A DNA stretch of 64,000 nt from Bacillota bacterium (GTDB lineage Bacteria; Bacillota; Desulfotomaculia; Desulfotomaculales; Desulfallaceae): NCBI GenBank assembly GCA_023439185.1, contig JAEXOR010000004.1, forward strand, positions 1-64,000, read 5' to 3'. Position 1 is the stretch's first letter, and each line of letters begins with the position of its first letter. The notes beneath the pieces were generated by a model. The model made no database searches. It was not told where the DNA came from and worked only from the letters and a program-made list of their open reading frames with translations. Below are positions 18,337 through 28,388 of this stretch, in pieces. The position numbers were made by a program, and so were the translations under genes.

Positions 18337-19482
18337 ATGCGCTCAACTGAAAAAATAGACGCCCTGGCCGAACAATTACATGCTCAAGTAAAGAATTCCG
18401 GAGAATACCTGACTCCATTGGAGCGGTTCAACGCCGTTCACGTTTCCAATACCGCTCCTGATCGCCTGCTGGCCTGGGCATTTTACAGGGAATATCCCAG
18501 ATACCTGGTAAATTACACCGTCAGGGAAATAGAAACCGACCATTTAAAAGAATGCGAATCCGTGCTGGCCGGGTTGGTTGAATTCAGTTACGATACTGTT
18601 TGGACTAATGTGGATGTATACTCGGTAATCCCAGAGGTTTGGGGCTGTCCCATTTCCATGCATGAAGATGCGGTATCGGTACCTGTGGGTGCAGTGCTAA
18701 AAAAACCTGAAGACCTGGCTGGCCTCAGACCCATTGACCCGTACAACGACGGACGCCTGCCCGTGGTTTTAAACACTATGGCGTTGTTAAGGGAAAAAAT
18801 CGGTGATATTTATCCCATCCTGGGTCATTGCACCGGGCCTGTATCGCTGGCTTCCATTCTCAGAGGAGGCAGCAAATTCATAGTAGACGTTAAAAAACGG
18901 CCGGAATTTGTAGCCAGGCTGCTGGATTTTTGCGCCGACCAAATTATTGCCTTTGCCAAAGCCCAGCTGGATCTCGGTGCAGTAGGGGTACACATGGCTG
19001 ACGCGGCCGGCTCCCCCTCCATGGTAAGTCCCCAACAGTACGAAGATATATTTATACCCGCCTATAAGAAAATCCAACAAGCCCTCGGACATATCACACC
19101 CGCCGGAGCACGGTGGCACTCCCAATCGGGTTTTGAAACCCTGGATAATCTGGAAGAATTTTTAGAGAAGTCACTGGTGGCGGGCAACAATATTATCCAC
19201 ATCTCCACCCCGTGGTCCCTCAAGCTTGATATCACTGCCGTGCAGAATTTGTGCAAAAAATACGGGGCTGTGCTCTGGTTTGGTATTGACCCGGCTTCCT
19301 TTGCCAACCTGACTCCGGAACAACTGGAAAATCAAGTTAAAGAATACATCGATAAATACGCTAAAGGTTTTGAAGGCCACTTCCAAATGGGACCCAATAT
19401 GTTAAACGACACCTCCAAACCCGAATTGGTCAAAGCCTATATGGAAGCCATGAAAAAATACGGCAAATGCCCGGTGAGCTAG
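18337..19482 (+). CDS. UroD-fold (MtaA/CmuA-like) methyltransferase with altered zinc motif
   Basis: A 381-residue TIM-barrel protein of the uroporphyrinogen-decarboxylase superfamily, in the branch of catabolic methyltransferases (MtaA, MtbA, the CmuA N-terminal domain, O-demethylase MT1). Next to a corrinoid protein it should move a methyl group between substrate and corrinoid. MtaA-type enzymes bind zinc through HxC and a later Cys; here the matching place reads RWHSQSG (His261, Gln263), so the HxC cysteine is absent. Other family marks remain, such as GHCTGPVSLA and WFGIDPASF. AGGAGG precedes the start, 32 bases after the corrinoid gene. The substrate cannot be read from sequence. Confidence 0.82.
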   Translation: MRSTEKIDALAEQLHAQVKNSGEYLTPLERFNAVHVSNTAPDRLLAWAFYREYPRYLVNYTVREIETDHLKECESVLAGLVEFSYDTVWTNVDVYSVIPEVWGCPISMHEDAVSVPVGAVLKKPEDLAGLRPIDPYNDGRLPVVLNTMALLREKIGDIYPILGHCTGPVSLASILRGGSKFIVDVKKRPEFVARLLDFCADQIIAFAKAQLDLGAVGVHMADAAGSPSMVSPQQYEDIFIPAYKKIQQALGHITPAGARWHSQSGFETLDNLEEFLEKSLVAGNNIIHISTPWSLKLDITAVQNLCKKYGAVLWFGIDPASFANLTPEQLENQVKEYIDKYAKGFEGHFQMGPNMLNDTSKPELVKAYMEAMKKYGKCPVS

Positions 19483-19539
19483 TTTGTCAATAATACCGCA
19501 AAATGATATCGCAAATAACCAAAAAAGGGGGTCTTAAGT

Positions 19540-21138
19540 ATGATCGGCTATTGGGTGCTGGCCTTGATGGTTGGCTACACCGCTTTACTGATATATCTCG
19601 GACAGGTTAGCCGGAGGAAAATCACCAGTGGCGAAAGCTATTTTTCAGGGGGCAGCTCCTTTGGCGTCCTGTACATTGTAGGCAGCGTCAGTGCTTTCTG
19701 GGGCGCGGCAACCTTCATATCCGTACTGGAAACGTCGTATGCCGTCGGTATCTCGGCGGCCTGGTACGGCGTGGCCACCATGATTATGCTGGCCATGATT
19801 GGGTTCGTACTGGTGCCTAAATATAAATCCATTAATATGGTAACCTTTTCGGGAGTACTGGGCGACAGATACGGCAATACCGTCCGGGCCATCTCTTCTT
19901 TAATCATTGGTCTTACGTTTCCCATGTTTTCCATTGCCACCGTGGTGGGAGCTTCATCGGTCCTTACAGTAGCCCTGAATTGGCCCATATGGCTCAGCGT
20001 TACCGTGACCAGCCTGATCATACTGGCCTATGTCCTTTTGGGCGGCATGTTTGCCGTAGGGATCACCCAGCTGCTCAACCTGGGGACCATGTACCTGGGG
20101 TTGGGAATAGCCCTGGTGGTTATGCTCACGAACACCGGATTTGACAAACTGGCTGCTTTACCGGTCAGCTACAGCGCCCCCTTTACGGTAGGTACCGGAA
20201 CGATACTGGTTTGGATATTCAATTTTTTAACCAATGCCGTTATTGCCCAGGCTGTAATTCAAATGATCATGGCCTGCAAGGATGCCAAAACCGGCATCAA
20301 GGGCACCGGTATCGCAATTTTAGGCGTTGTTCCTTTAACAATTATCCCGGCTCTCCTCGGTATGGCCACCGCCCTGGCTGTGCCCGATGTAAAGGGGGGA
20401 TTGATTGCCTTTGCGCAATACATATTACAATCCACCCCGGCCCCGTTGGCAGCGCTGGTCTTTCTGGGTGTTTGGGCCGCAGCCCTTGCTTATGCGGGTC
20501 CCTGCCAATTCTCCGGGGGCACCAGTTTGGGTAAGGACTTTATTCAGTCGATTAATCCCCAAGCCACCAATGCACAGCTGGTTCGTTACGGTGGTTATGC
20601 CACCGCCCTGCTTACCGGCGTGCTGATTGTTTACGGTTTTATGCGCGCGGAACAGGCGGCGTGGTGGAACATATTCGCCTTCAACCTGCGCAACTCGGCT
20701 GTGTTCGCCCCTACCATCGCGGCGCTGGCTTGGCCTGTCGCCTCCAGAAGGGCCACCATATTAACCATGCTCCTTGGAGCCTCAGGAGGATTTGCGTGGT
20801 ATTATCTGGGCGGCTTCGACCCGAAATCTTTTTACATGGGCATCCACCCCATGTGGATCGGCATGAGCCTTGGCATAATGACTCTGGTCATTGCCTCGCT
20901 TATTGAACAGGGCAGCAAATTAACTTTAAGCTTTAACAAAAATACAACCTTTGGCGCGGTATGCGGGGTCCTGGCATTGGTATGCATCTACCTGGTGACC
21001 GCCCACACCAGTGCGCTGCGGCTTACCGGATTGCTTGGCAACCTTATATTCCTGGCCGCCATGGGACTGTTTACTGTGGCGATAATATTTATTCATTTCA
21101 AAAATACCGATACGTCGAATAAATCCTCAACAAGTTAA
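19540..21138 (+). CDS. sodium:solute symporter (SSS family), first copy
   Basis: A 532-residue integral membrane protein with about 13 hydrophobic helices and the sodium/solute symporter (LeuT-fold) pattern, including an N-terminal YLGQVSRRKITSGESYFSGG stretch of the kind that precedes helix 2 in this family. It lies between the methyltransferase and the MtrH-like gene, so it probably imports the methylated substrate. SSS carriers take up polar or charged compounds such as proline, pantothenate or betaine-like solutes, which argues against a gas such as chloromethane. GGGGG eight bases before ATG serves as ribosome site. Confidence 0.85.
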   Translation: MIGYWVLALMVGYTALLIYLGQVSRRKITSGESYFSGGSSFGVLYIVGSVSAFWGAATFISVLETSYAVGISAAWYGVATMIMLAMIGFVLVPKYKSINMVTFSGVLGDRYGNTVRAISSLIIGLTFPMFSIATVVGASSVLTVALNWPIWLSVTVTSLIILAYVLLGGMFAVGITQLLNLGTMYLGLGIALVVMLTNTGFDKLAALPVSYSAPFTVGTGTILVWIFNFLTNAVIAQAVIQMIMACKDAKTGIKGTGIAILGVVPLTIIPALLGMATALAVPDVKGGLIAFAQYILQSTPAPLAALVFLGVWAAALAYAGPCQFSGGTSLGKDFIQSINPQATNAQLVRYGGYATALLTGVLIVYGFMRAEQAAWWNIFAFNLRNSAVFAPTIAALAWPVASRRATILTMLLGASGGFAWYYLGGFDPKSFYMGIHPMWIGMSLGIMTLVIASLIEQGSKLTLSFNKNTTFGAVCGVLALVCIYLVTAHTSALRLTGLLGNLIFLAAMGLFTVAIIFIHFKNTDTSNKSSTS

Positions 21139-21154
21139 CTGGGAGGGAAGTGAA

Positions 21155-22090
21155 TTGCCCTTGCCGCAAGAGCACAATTACTTTAAAAGTGAATTTCAAA
21201 TAGGAAATGTAAAAGTTGGTGGAAGCAACAATCAAATCCCTTCGGTACTCATAGGCAGTATATTTTACATGCGCCATAAAATTGTCAAAGACGAACAAAC
21301 CGGAGAATTTGACGAATTAAAAGCAGCCGAACTGATCCGGAACTGCGACAGACTATCCGGTCAACTAGGTGTTGGATTTATGCTGGACGTGGTGGGCACA
21401 ACCCCCCGGGCGTTAATTAAATATATCAAGTTCATTAGAAAAATTACCGCCGCGCCGGTGCTGATCAATTCAACCCTGCCGGAAACCAGAATAGCGGCAC
21501 TGCAGGAGCTGGCCGGAGCCGGACTGTTGAAAAATGTGGTTTACAACTCTATTAACGCCTTCAGCACCGAAGAGGAAATAGACGTCCTGGCCGAGCTGCC
21601 TGTTGAAGCGGCGGTGGTACAGGCCTATAACCCCAAGTCCAAAAAGCCTGACGGGCCGCTAAAAGCACTGCAGGGCAACGCCAAAAAAGAAGGCATGCTA
21701 TCCGTGGCCCAAAAGTGCGGTATTGACAAAATAATGGTGGACATACCTACCCTGGACATGTCCAGCATCGGTTTGGTGAGCCATTCAGCCAAAATAATCA
21801 AAGAAATACTGAACGTTCCCGTGGGCACGGCCCCGTCCAACGCCACTTACACCAGTACCTGGCTCAGGGACCGGTCCCAAACGAGCATTGAACAGTTCAG
21901 GGCTGTTGACGCTACGGTGAATGCCTACCTGGTGGCCAACAGCTGCAATTTCCTATTCTTTGGTCCCATCGAAGGCGCCAGCTGGGTATTCCCGGCTTGC
22001 GCCACGGTGGACGCCGTCAATGTGTACGGCTCACGGTACCTGGGTGTGGCCCCGGATTCAGAAAACCATCCCATGTTCGTAGTGTTGTAG
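21155..22090 (+). CDS. MtrH/CmuB-family methyl-corrinoid:tetrahydrofolate methyltransferase
   Basis: A 311-residue TIM-barrel protein of the MtrH family (tetrahydromethanopterin S-methyltransferase subunit H). In bacteria relatives such as CmuB and the MT2 subunits of O-demethylases pass the methyl group from the corrinoid to tetrahydrofolate. Visible features are the N-terminal FQIGNVKVGG start, IPSVLIGSIFY, and the central GFMLDVVG strand. It starts with TTG, eight bases after GGGAGG. With the corrinoid protein and UroD-type enzyme it completes a three-part methyl-transfer chain feeding the folate C1 pool. No reductive activase (RamA-like) gene is in the operon. Confidence 0.85.
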   Translation: MPLPQEHNYFKSEFQIGNVKVGGSNNQIPSVLIGSIFYMRHKIVKDEQTGEFDELKAAELIRNCDRLSGQLGVGFMLDVVGTTPRALIKYIKFIRKITAAPVLINSTLPETRIAALQELAGAGLLKNVVYNSINAFSTEEEIDVLAELPVEAAVVQAYNPKSKKPDGPLKALQGNAKKEGMLSVAQKCGIDKIMVDIPTLDMSSIGLVSHSAKIIKEILNVPVGTAPSNATYTSTWLRDRSQTSIEQFRAVDATVNAYLVANSCNFLFFGPIEGASWVFPACATVDAVNVYGSRYLGVAPDSENHPMFVVL

Positions 22091-22118
22091 CACCTTAATA
22101 ATGGGAGATGAATGGACA

Positions 22119-23708
22119 ATGTCAAATCAAACGATACAAATCACATTTCTTGTGATTAGCATTATCGTACTGGCATATATAGGGGTACTGGCCCAAAAAC
22201 GTGTCAAAGCACACGAAGACATGGCCGTGGGTGGACGTTCCTTTACCGCCTGGAGTATTTTTTTCTCGCTTTTTGCCTTCTGGGGCGGCAACACCATCGC
22301 CAGCATAGTGGAATTGTCTCATGCCAACGGCATCGCCGGAGCATGGTTCGGCGTAGCAAGAATGACTATGTTTGTGCTGATCCTGCTCATTACCGGGGGA
22401 GCCTTCAGAAAACTGGCCATGATTACCCTGGCGGATTTCTTATCCGACAGATTTGAATCGCCTTTTCTAAGGCTGCTTTCGGGGATCATTATCGCCCTTA
22501 ACTTCACCATCTTCACGGTCAGTTCAGTGGTCGGCGCGTCGGCATTTTTCACCGCCATTTTAGGTTGGTCGATTTGGGCCTCTATTATATTCACAGTGGC
22601 ATCCTTTTTGGTGTATACCACCCTGGGCGGGATGCACGCCCTATCCTACAACGGTAAAATACTCACCGTAGGACAACTGCTGGCCCTGCTTGTAGCCGCA
22701 ATCGTGGGCATCAATATGGCCGGCTGGAACAATATCATGGGCTTGGAACCCAGGTACTTTAGCATCATGCCCAGCTATGGCTACTTAAACACCACCATTA
22801 TGTGGTTCTTTACCTTTATAACCAACGCCTTTGTCGCCCAGGCCGCCTTGCAGATTGTGATGTCCTGCAAGACTATCAAAGAGGGTAAAAAAGGCGTTGC
22901 CTATGTGGCCCTCGGCTTCCTGCCCATTATCATACTGGCTCCCCTGGTGGGTATGGCGGCCAAGGTTATGTTTCCCGACATCAATTCGGTTCAAGCCATG
23001 CCCATGCTGGCCTCCAGCATGCCGTCGGTGGCTCTGTCCACCATTGTGGTGATAGGCCTTTATTTTACCACCCTGGGCTGGGCTTCCTCCTGCATTCTCT
23101 CGGGCGGCACGGTGGCTGCCAACGACATTTACCGCTACTTTGTGCCCAACGCATCATCACAGCAACTAATTAAGGCCTCCAGAATATCCATCGTTCTTCT
23201 GGCACTTTTCACCATCGGATTTGCCATACTGGTTCCCAGCGGCGTGGAATTCTGGACCATTGTAGGTTTTGTATTAAGAAATACCGGACTGTTCCCGTTA
23301 ATTCTAATTGGATTGTTCTGGGAACTCATCTCCAAAAGAGCCGCCATTACCTCAGCCATTGCGGGCTCTGCAACGGGCATCATTTGGTATCTGGTTAAAT
23401 TCCCCGCCTTTCTATTTGACGCCCATCCCATGTTCGTAGGCATGACGGTATCAATAATAATTGTGACCGCCGTAACCTTATGGGAATACCGCGGACAAAT
23501 CAGTTTCGCCTCATCACAAGCAGGTATGATATTCGGCATCATCGGCGCCCTTGCCGCAACTGCCATCATCACCATGGCGCCGGTACTCGGCACATTGAAA
23601 ATGATACCTGCGTGCATCTGTTTAACGATATCGTTTTTATTCCTGTCCGTGATATTACAGGTTAAAAAAACGGTCCAAAAGGCGCAGGTGCCCCAAGCCC
23701 AGGCATAG
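22119..23708 (+). CDS. sodium:solute symporter (SSS family), second copy
   Basis: A second SSS-type carrier of about 529 residues and 13 helices, related to the one at 19540 but clearly diverged. It carries an RVKAHEDMAVGGRSFTAWS segment before helix 2. Two carriers in one operon may handle substrate and product, or two related substrates. ATG 22101 is in frame but lacks a ribosome site; ATG 22119 has GGGAG ten bases upstream. It follows the MtrH-like gene closely. Confidence 0.83.
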   Translation: MSNQTIQITFLVISIIVLAYIGVLAQKRVKAHEDMAVGGRSFTAWSIFFSLFAFWGGNTIASIVELSHANGIAGAWFGVARMTMFVLILLITGGAFRKLAMITLADFLSDRFESPFLRLLSGIIIALNFTIFTVSSVVGASAFFTAILGWSIWASIIFTVASFLVYTTLGGMHALSYNGKILTVGQLLALLVAAIVGINMAGWNNIMGLEPRYFSIMPSYGYLNTTIMWFFTFITNAFVAQAALQIVMSCKTIKEGKKGVAYVALGFLPIIILAPLVGMAAKVMFPDINSVQAMPMLASSMPSVALSTIVVIGLYFTTLGWASSCILSGGTVAANDIYRYFVPNASSQQLIKASRISIVLLALFTIGFAILVPSGVEFWTIVGFVLRNTGLFPLILIGLFWELISKRAAITSAIAGSATGIIWYLVKFPAFLFDAHPMFVGMTVSIIIVTAVTLWEYRGQISFASSQAGMIFGIIGALAATAIITMAPVLGTLKMIPACICLTISFLFLSVILQVKKTVQKAQVPQAQA

Positions 23709-23776
23709 AGCTTACGAATAGATGAGTTATTGTAATATGTTCAGTAAATAATGATGACCTAAAAGGGGAAATGAAC

Positions 23777-24109
23777 ATGGATTACAGCACGATTATTGAC
23801 AAACTACAAGATACGGCTAAAATAATCAGAGATAATCCCAGAAAATCATTTCCCCTTTGGGTTTTTGAACTGGACGCCTGCGGCAAGGAACTGGCCGGCA
23901 TATATGCCGTTAAAAGCAAAACATTGGGCTATTCCGGAAAATTAAAGGAAGAAGTGCCCCAGCTATGCCACCTCAAAGAGGCCATTACCAGGCTGGCCCG
24001 GTTTTGTGCCATGGGTGGCCTAAGCTTTTCCATTGAAATTGTTTTCCGCACCATCAGTTCCACCATAGATGATCTGCAGCTGCAAGAAAAACTGGACAGT
24101 AAGGGGTGA
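23777..24109 (+). CDS. small hypothetical protein of the methyltransferase operon
   Basis: A 110-residue soluble, mostly helical protein with no motif I recognise. Three cysteines are present, with no obvious metal motif. AAGGGG lies eight bases before ATG 23777; ATG 23771 is in frame but too close to it. The stop overlaps the upstream edge of the DUF1638 gene, so both are probably made together. Its place suggests a helper for methyl transfer, but this is only context. Confidence 0.6.
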   Translation: MDYSTIIDKLQDTAKIIRDNPRKSFPLWVFELDACGKELAGIYAVKSKTLGYSGKLKEEVPQLCHLKEAITRLARFCAMGGLSFSIEIVFRTISSTIDDLQLQEKLDSKG

Positions 24110-24114
24110 TGGTA

Positions 24115-24738
24115 ATGCCGGCCTCCTATTTGCACAGGGACAAAGCTTCGGACAAAGTTTCCATTATCGCATGCGAGTCCATAGCCAGGGAAATGGCCAT
24201 GGTGGCCGGAGAAAAAAAGCTCCCCTTTACCATGCATGTGCTCGGCCCCCAGTGTCACCACAATCCCATGACCATAGGAAGCAAAATTAATAACATGCTT
24301 GGTTCGTTTAATAAAGAAAAAAGGGCGTTTATTGCTGCCGGCAAATGTTTTTCATGTGCCGGCAGCAATCATCCGGGAGCATACAGGCTCATGGAAACAA
24401 ATTGCGCATCCATATTAATTGGCGGCGATCGGGAATACAAAAAAATAGCCGCCGGAAGCTATTTTTTAACCCCTCACCTTCTCCTGCACTGGAAGGAATA
24501 TTTTTTGGGCCGCGATGACAATGCTGTCCTAAAACAAAAATCCGCTCGCCGGCTGGAAGAATGGTTCAACCCCATTAAAAGGGTAATTAAAATAAATCTT
24601 TACCCGGCCTGTGAAAATGAAAACTATTTGGCCGAAGAATTTGCCGGAGTTATTAATAAACCGTTGCTTTATTATTCAGGCAGCCTGGATCTATTAAAGC
24701 GCGAGTACGATAATTTCTGCGCAGCGTTAACAGAATAA
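24115..24738 (+). CDS. DUF1638 protein
   Basis: A 207-residue protein of the DUF1638 family, found in methanogens and anaerobic bacteria mostly beside corrinoid methyltransferase genes; the function is unknown. Family marks are the HVLGPQCHHNP loop, a cysteine cluster GKCFSCAGSNHPG, an aspartate/cysteine-bearing strand before ILIGGDREY, and the GSYFLTPHLLLHW segment. The Cys and His pairs suggest a bound metal or a role in corrinoid loading; this is inference. AAGGGG eight bases before ATG 24115 sets the start. Last gene of the operon; it ends 17 bases from the convergent MacB-type gene with no visible terminator. Confidence 0.82.
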   Translation: MPASYLHRDKASDKVSIIACESIAREMAMVAGEKKLPFTMHVLGPQCHHNPMTIGSKINNMLGSFNKEKRAFIAAGKCFSCAGSNHPGAYRLMETNCASILIGGDREYKKIAAGSYFLTPHLLLHWKEYFLGRDDNAVLKQKSARRLEEWFNPIKRVIKINLYPACENENYLAEEFAGVINKPLLYYSGSLDLLKREYDNFCAALTE

Positions 24739-24755
24739 TATTGAGAAACGCTCAT

Positions 24756-25933
<1,178 letters not shown>

Positions 25934-25937
<4 letters not shown>

Positions 25938-26752
25938 CGGGTTTCCCCCTTTCCGGCGCCGGAACCGGATACCGCCGGCGCGTGGGGGATCGCCTCAGGG
26001 GACGGGACTATGGCGGAATCGTCCCCGCCTCCCGTGCCCAAACTATTCAGCTGCTCAATGGCGTCCAGAGGATTGGCCACCCTTTCGTCATCCACCAGCC
26101 GGCCATCCCGGAAGTGGATGATCCTGGAGGTGTGCAGGGCAATGTCCCGCTCGTGGGTAACCAGTACGATGGTGGCGCCGCTCCGGTTTAAATCCTGAAA
26201 AATGGCCATAATCTCTTCCCCGGAACGGGTGTCCAGGTTGCCCGTGGGTTCGTCGGCCAGCAGTACCGCCGGTTGGTTGACCAGGGCCCGGGCTATGGCC
26301 ACCCTTTGCACCTGGCCGCCGGACAGTTGGTTGGGACGGTGGTGGATTCGCTCGGCCAGGCCTACCCGCTCCAGGGCTGCAGCAGCCCGCCGCACCCTTT
26401 CCCGGGCCTCAATTCCGGCATACAGCATGGGCAGCTCCACGTTGCGCAGGGCGGTCATTCGGGGCAGCAGGTTAAAGTTCTGAAAGATAAAGCCTATTTT
26501 CCGGTTGCGCACCCCGGCCATGCCGGCGTCATCCAGGGTGCTTATTTCCATGCCGTCCAGTTTGTATGAGCCGGATGTGGGGGTGTCCAGGCAGCCCAGA
26601 AGATTCATCAGAGTTGATTTGCCGGAACCGGACGGACCCATGATGGAGACAAACTCGCCGGCCTCAACCTCGAGGTGCACGTCTTGCAACGCCGCCACCG
26701 GGTGCGCCCCGGTAATGTATATTTTAGTCAGCCCGGACACCTTGAGCATCAT
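25934..26752 (-). CDS. MacB-type ABC transporter ATPase
   Basis: The nucleotide-binding subunit of the MacAB-like exporter, 272 residues. Walker A GPSGSGKS (39-46), signature LSGGQ, Walker B LLADEPTGNLD and the switch histidine in LVTHERD are all present. The ATPase core is of the LolD/MacB kind; about 45 extra residues rich in Pro, Gly and Ser follow it and are unlike the compact 225-residue family norm. Overlaps its neighbours by four bases on both sides, showing tight coupling. Confidence 0.93.
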
Positions 26753-28050
26753 AGCGTCCCTCCGTCCGGAGACGGCTTGTCTGATACCGATACTTTAGCG
26801 CCGTCCGTTAGTGAATCACCCGGACTCACCACCACCATATCGCCTTTCCGGAGCCCGGATTTTATTTCGGTGTACAGTTCGATGTCCAGGCCGGTCTCCA
26901 CTGTTTTCTCTTTGGCGACGCCGTTTTCCACCACGTAAACCTTGCGCTGCCCGTCCTTTTCAACCACGGCTTCATAGGGCACCACCAGGGCCTTTTCCAG
27001 GTCCACCGTGGTAATGGCCAGATCCACTGTATAGCCCGGCCGGAGACCCGTGCTGTCGCCGGTAATCCGGACAATCACCGGTACCTCGATCTGGCTGCCC
27101 TGGTTTCCGGTTTCCACCAGGGCGCCGGGAGAAACGCTGTGCAGCACCCCGGTATATTCGCGGTCCGGCAGCGCCGCGGCGGCAACTTTTACCGGCTGTC
27201 CGGTCTTAAGCCTGCCGCTGTCGGCCTCGCTTACTCCGGCGGTTACTTCCACTTTGTCCGTATTACCGATGGTCACAAGCCTGGTGCCGGGATTGATGTG
27301 ATCCCCCGCGGCCACTTCCACGGCGATGACGACGCCGTCCATTTCCGCCGTCAGGGTGGTTCTGTCCAACTGCCGCTGGGCCAGTTCCGTCTGGATGCGG
27401 GCCTGTTCCACCTGCGCCTTTAGGGAGGCCAGCTCCGGGCCGGTGGGGCCCGATTCCTTGATCTTCAGCCGGGCTTCGGCATTTTTGTACGCTGTTTCTC
27501 CGGCAATCAGCTCCAGTTCCGCCGTCTCCAGTTCCTGGGCGCTGACAGCAGCCTGCTCATAAAGCTGTTTAGTCCGCTGGTATTTCTTTTGAGCATTCTG
27601 ATAGTCAGCCCCGGCCTTATTAAAATCGGCCCGGAGCTGAGCTATTTCCTCGGGCCGGGGATTGAGCGCGCTTTCCAGGTTGGATTGCTGTACCGCGTAG
27701 TTGGACCTGGCGTTGCTGAGCCTGTCCTCCAGATCTCCGGCGTCCAATACTCCCAGCACCTGGCCTTGGTGTACCACGTCACCCGGATTGACATTGATCT
27801 CTTTTACCGTGGTTTCCCCGTAGCTGTAAAATTCCTGTTTTTCCACCAGCCGCACCCGGCCGGTGGCAAATACGTTATCCTGCAGGGGCTTCATCTCCGC
27901 CAGGGCTGTTGTTACCGGCATTCCCGCGAGATTATTGTTTCTTACTCCATTGGCCCAGACCGCCAACACAACAAGGCCGAGGATCAGAACCCCAGCCAAC
28001 AGCTTCTTCTTCAGCGACATCTTGGTCCATCTTTGTCTCAAAGATTGCAA
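26749..28050 (-). CDS. HlyD/MacA-type membrane fusion protein
   Basis: The periplasm-facing adaptor of the exporter, 433 residues. A single N-terminal helix (about 14-34), a lipoyl-like half-motif, a coiled-coil hairpin (about 105-215), then beta-barrel domains. It links the FtsX-type permease to the outside. TTG 28050 has GGGAGAG about nine bases upstream. First gene of the operon. No TolC-like gene is next to this copy, in contrast to the operon at 44379-49420. Confidence 0.88.
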   Translation of the reverse strand: MQSLRQRWTKMSLKKKLLAGVLILGLVVLAVWANGVRNNNLAGMPVTTALAEMKPLQDNVFATGRVRLVEKQEFYSYGETTVKEINVNPGDVVHQGQVLGVLDAGDLEDRLSNARSNYAVQQSNLESALNPRPEEIAQLRADFNKAGADYQNAQKKYQRTKQLYEQAAVSAQELETAELELIAGETAYKNAEARLKIKESGPTGPELASLKAQVEQARIQTELAQRQLDRTTLTAEMDGVVIAVEVAAGDHINPGTRLVTIGNTDKVEVTAGVSEADSGRLKTGQPVKVAAAALPDREYTGVLHSVSPGALVETGNQGSQIEVPVIVRITGDSTGLRPGYTVDLAITTVDLEKALVVPYEAVVEKDGQRKVYVVENGVAKEKTVETGLDIELYTEIKSGLRKGDMVVVSPGDSLTDGAKVSVSDKPSPDGGTL

Positions 28051-28373
28051 CTTCCCATCTCTCCCTCAATATGGCAGCACATTATTATTTAAAACAGATC
28101 GACGCTGATTCGAAGTAATTCAAATAGCGGTTTTTTTAGAAAATGATTTCTCTAATACTATAGACACAGCTAAAAGCTAATTTATTTCATAATTATATAA
28201 TATTTTTTAATTTTTTTGAGTTTAATGGAGACGGTTATAAGGTAGGATTTAATAATTTTGGAGGGGGATGAAAAGAATTTGGAAGGATACCCGGCCTGAC
28301 AGTAGAAAACGGGCTTACCAAATAAGAAATGAGCCTAATCGTATATATTAATTTTACGGTTATTATTGTTTGT
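28051..28373. other. intergenic region upstream of the MacA-like gene
   Basis: An A/T-rich gap of about 320 bases that must hold the promoter of the minus-strand exporter operon. The only plus-strand candidate is a 27-codon frame (28268-28351) directly behind a GGAGGGGG run, too close for normal initiation. No clear -35/-10 pair was fixed. Confidence 0.4.
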
Positions 28374-28388
28374 TTAAGTCTGACCCCC
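28374..28388. repeat. single end of the GGGGTCAG repeat family
   Basis: TTAAGTCTGACCCCC, the right-hand end seen at 14939-14953. It supplies the last codons and the TAA stop of the MFS gene. No matching left end is obvious nearby. Confidence 0.55.

Noticed and set aside
28268..28351. 27-codon plus-strand frame behind GGAGGGGG
   Set aside because: The purine run abuts the ATG, leaving no normal spacing, and the peptide has no recognisable feature.
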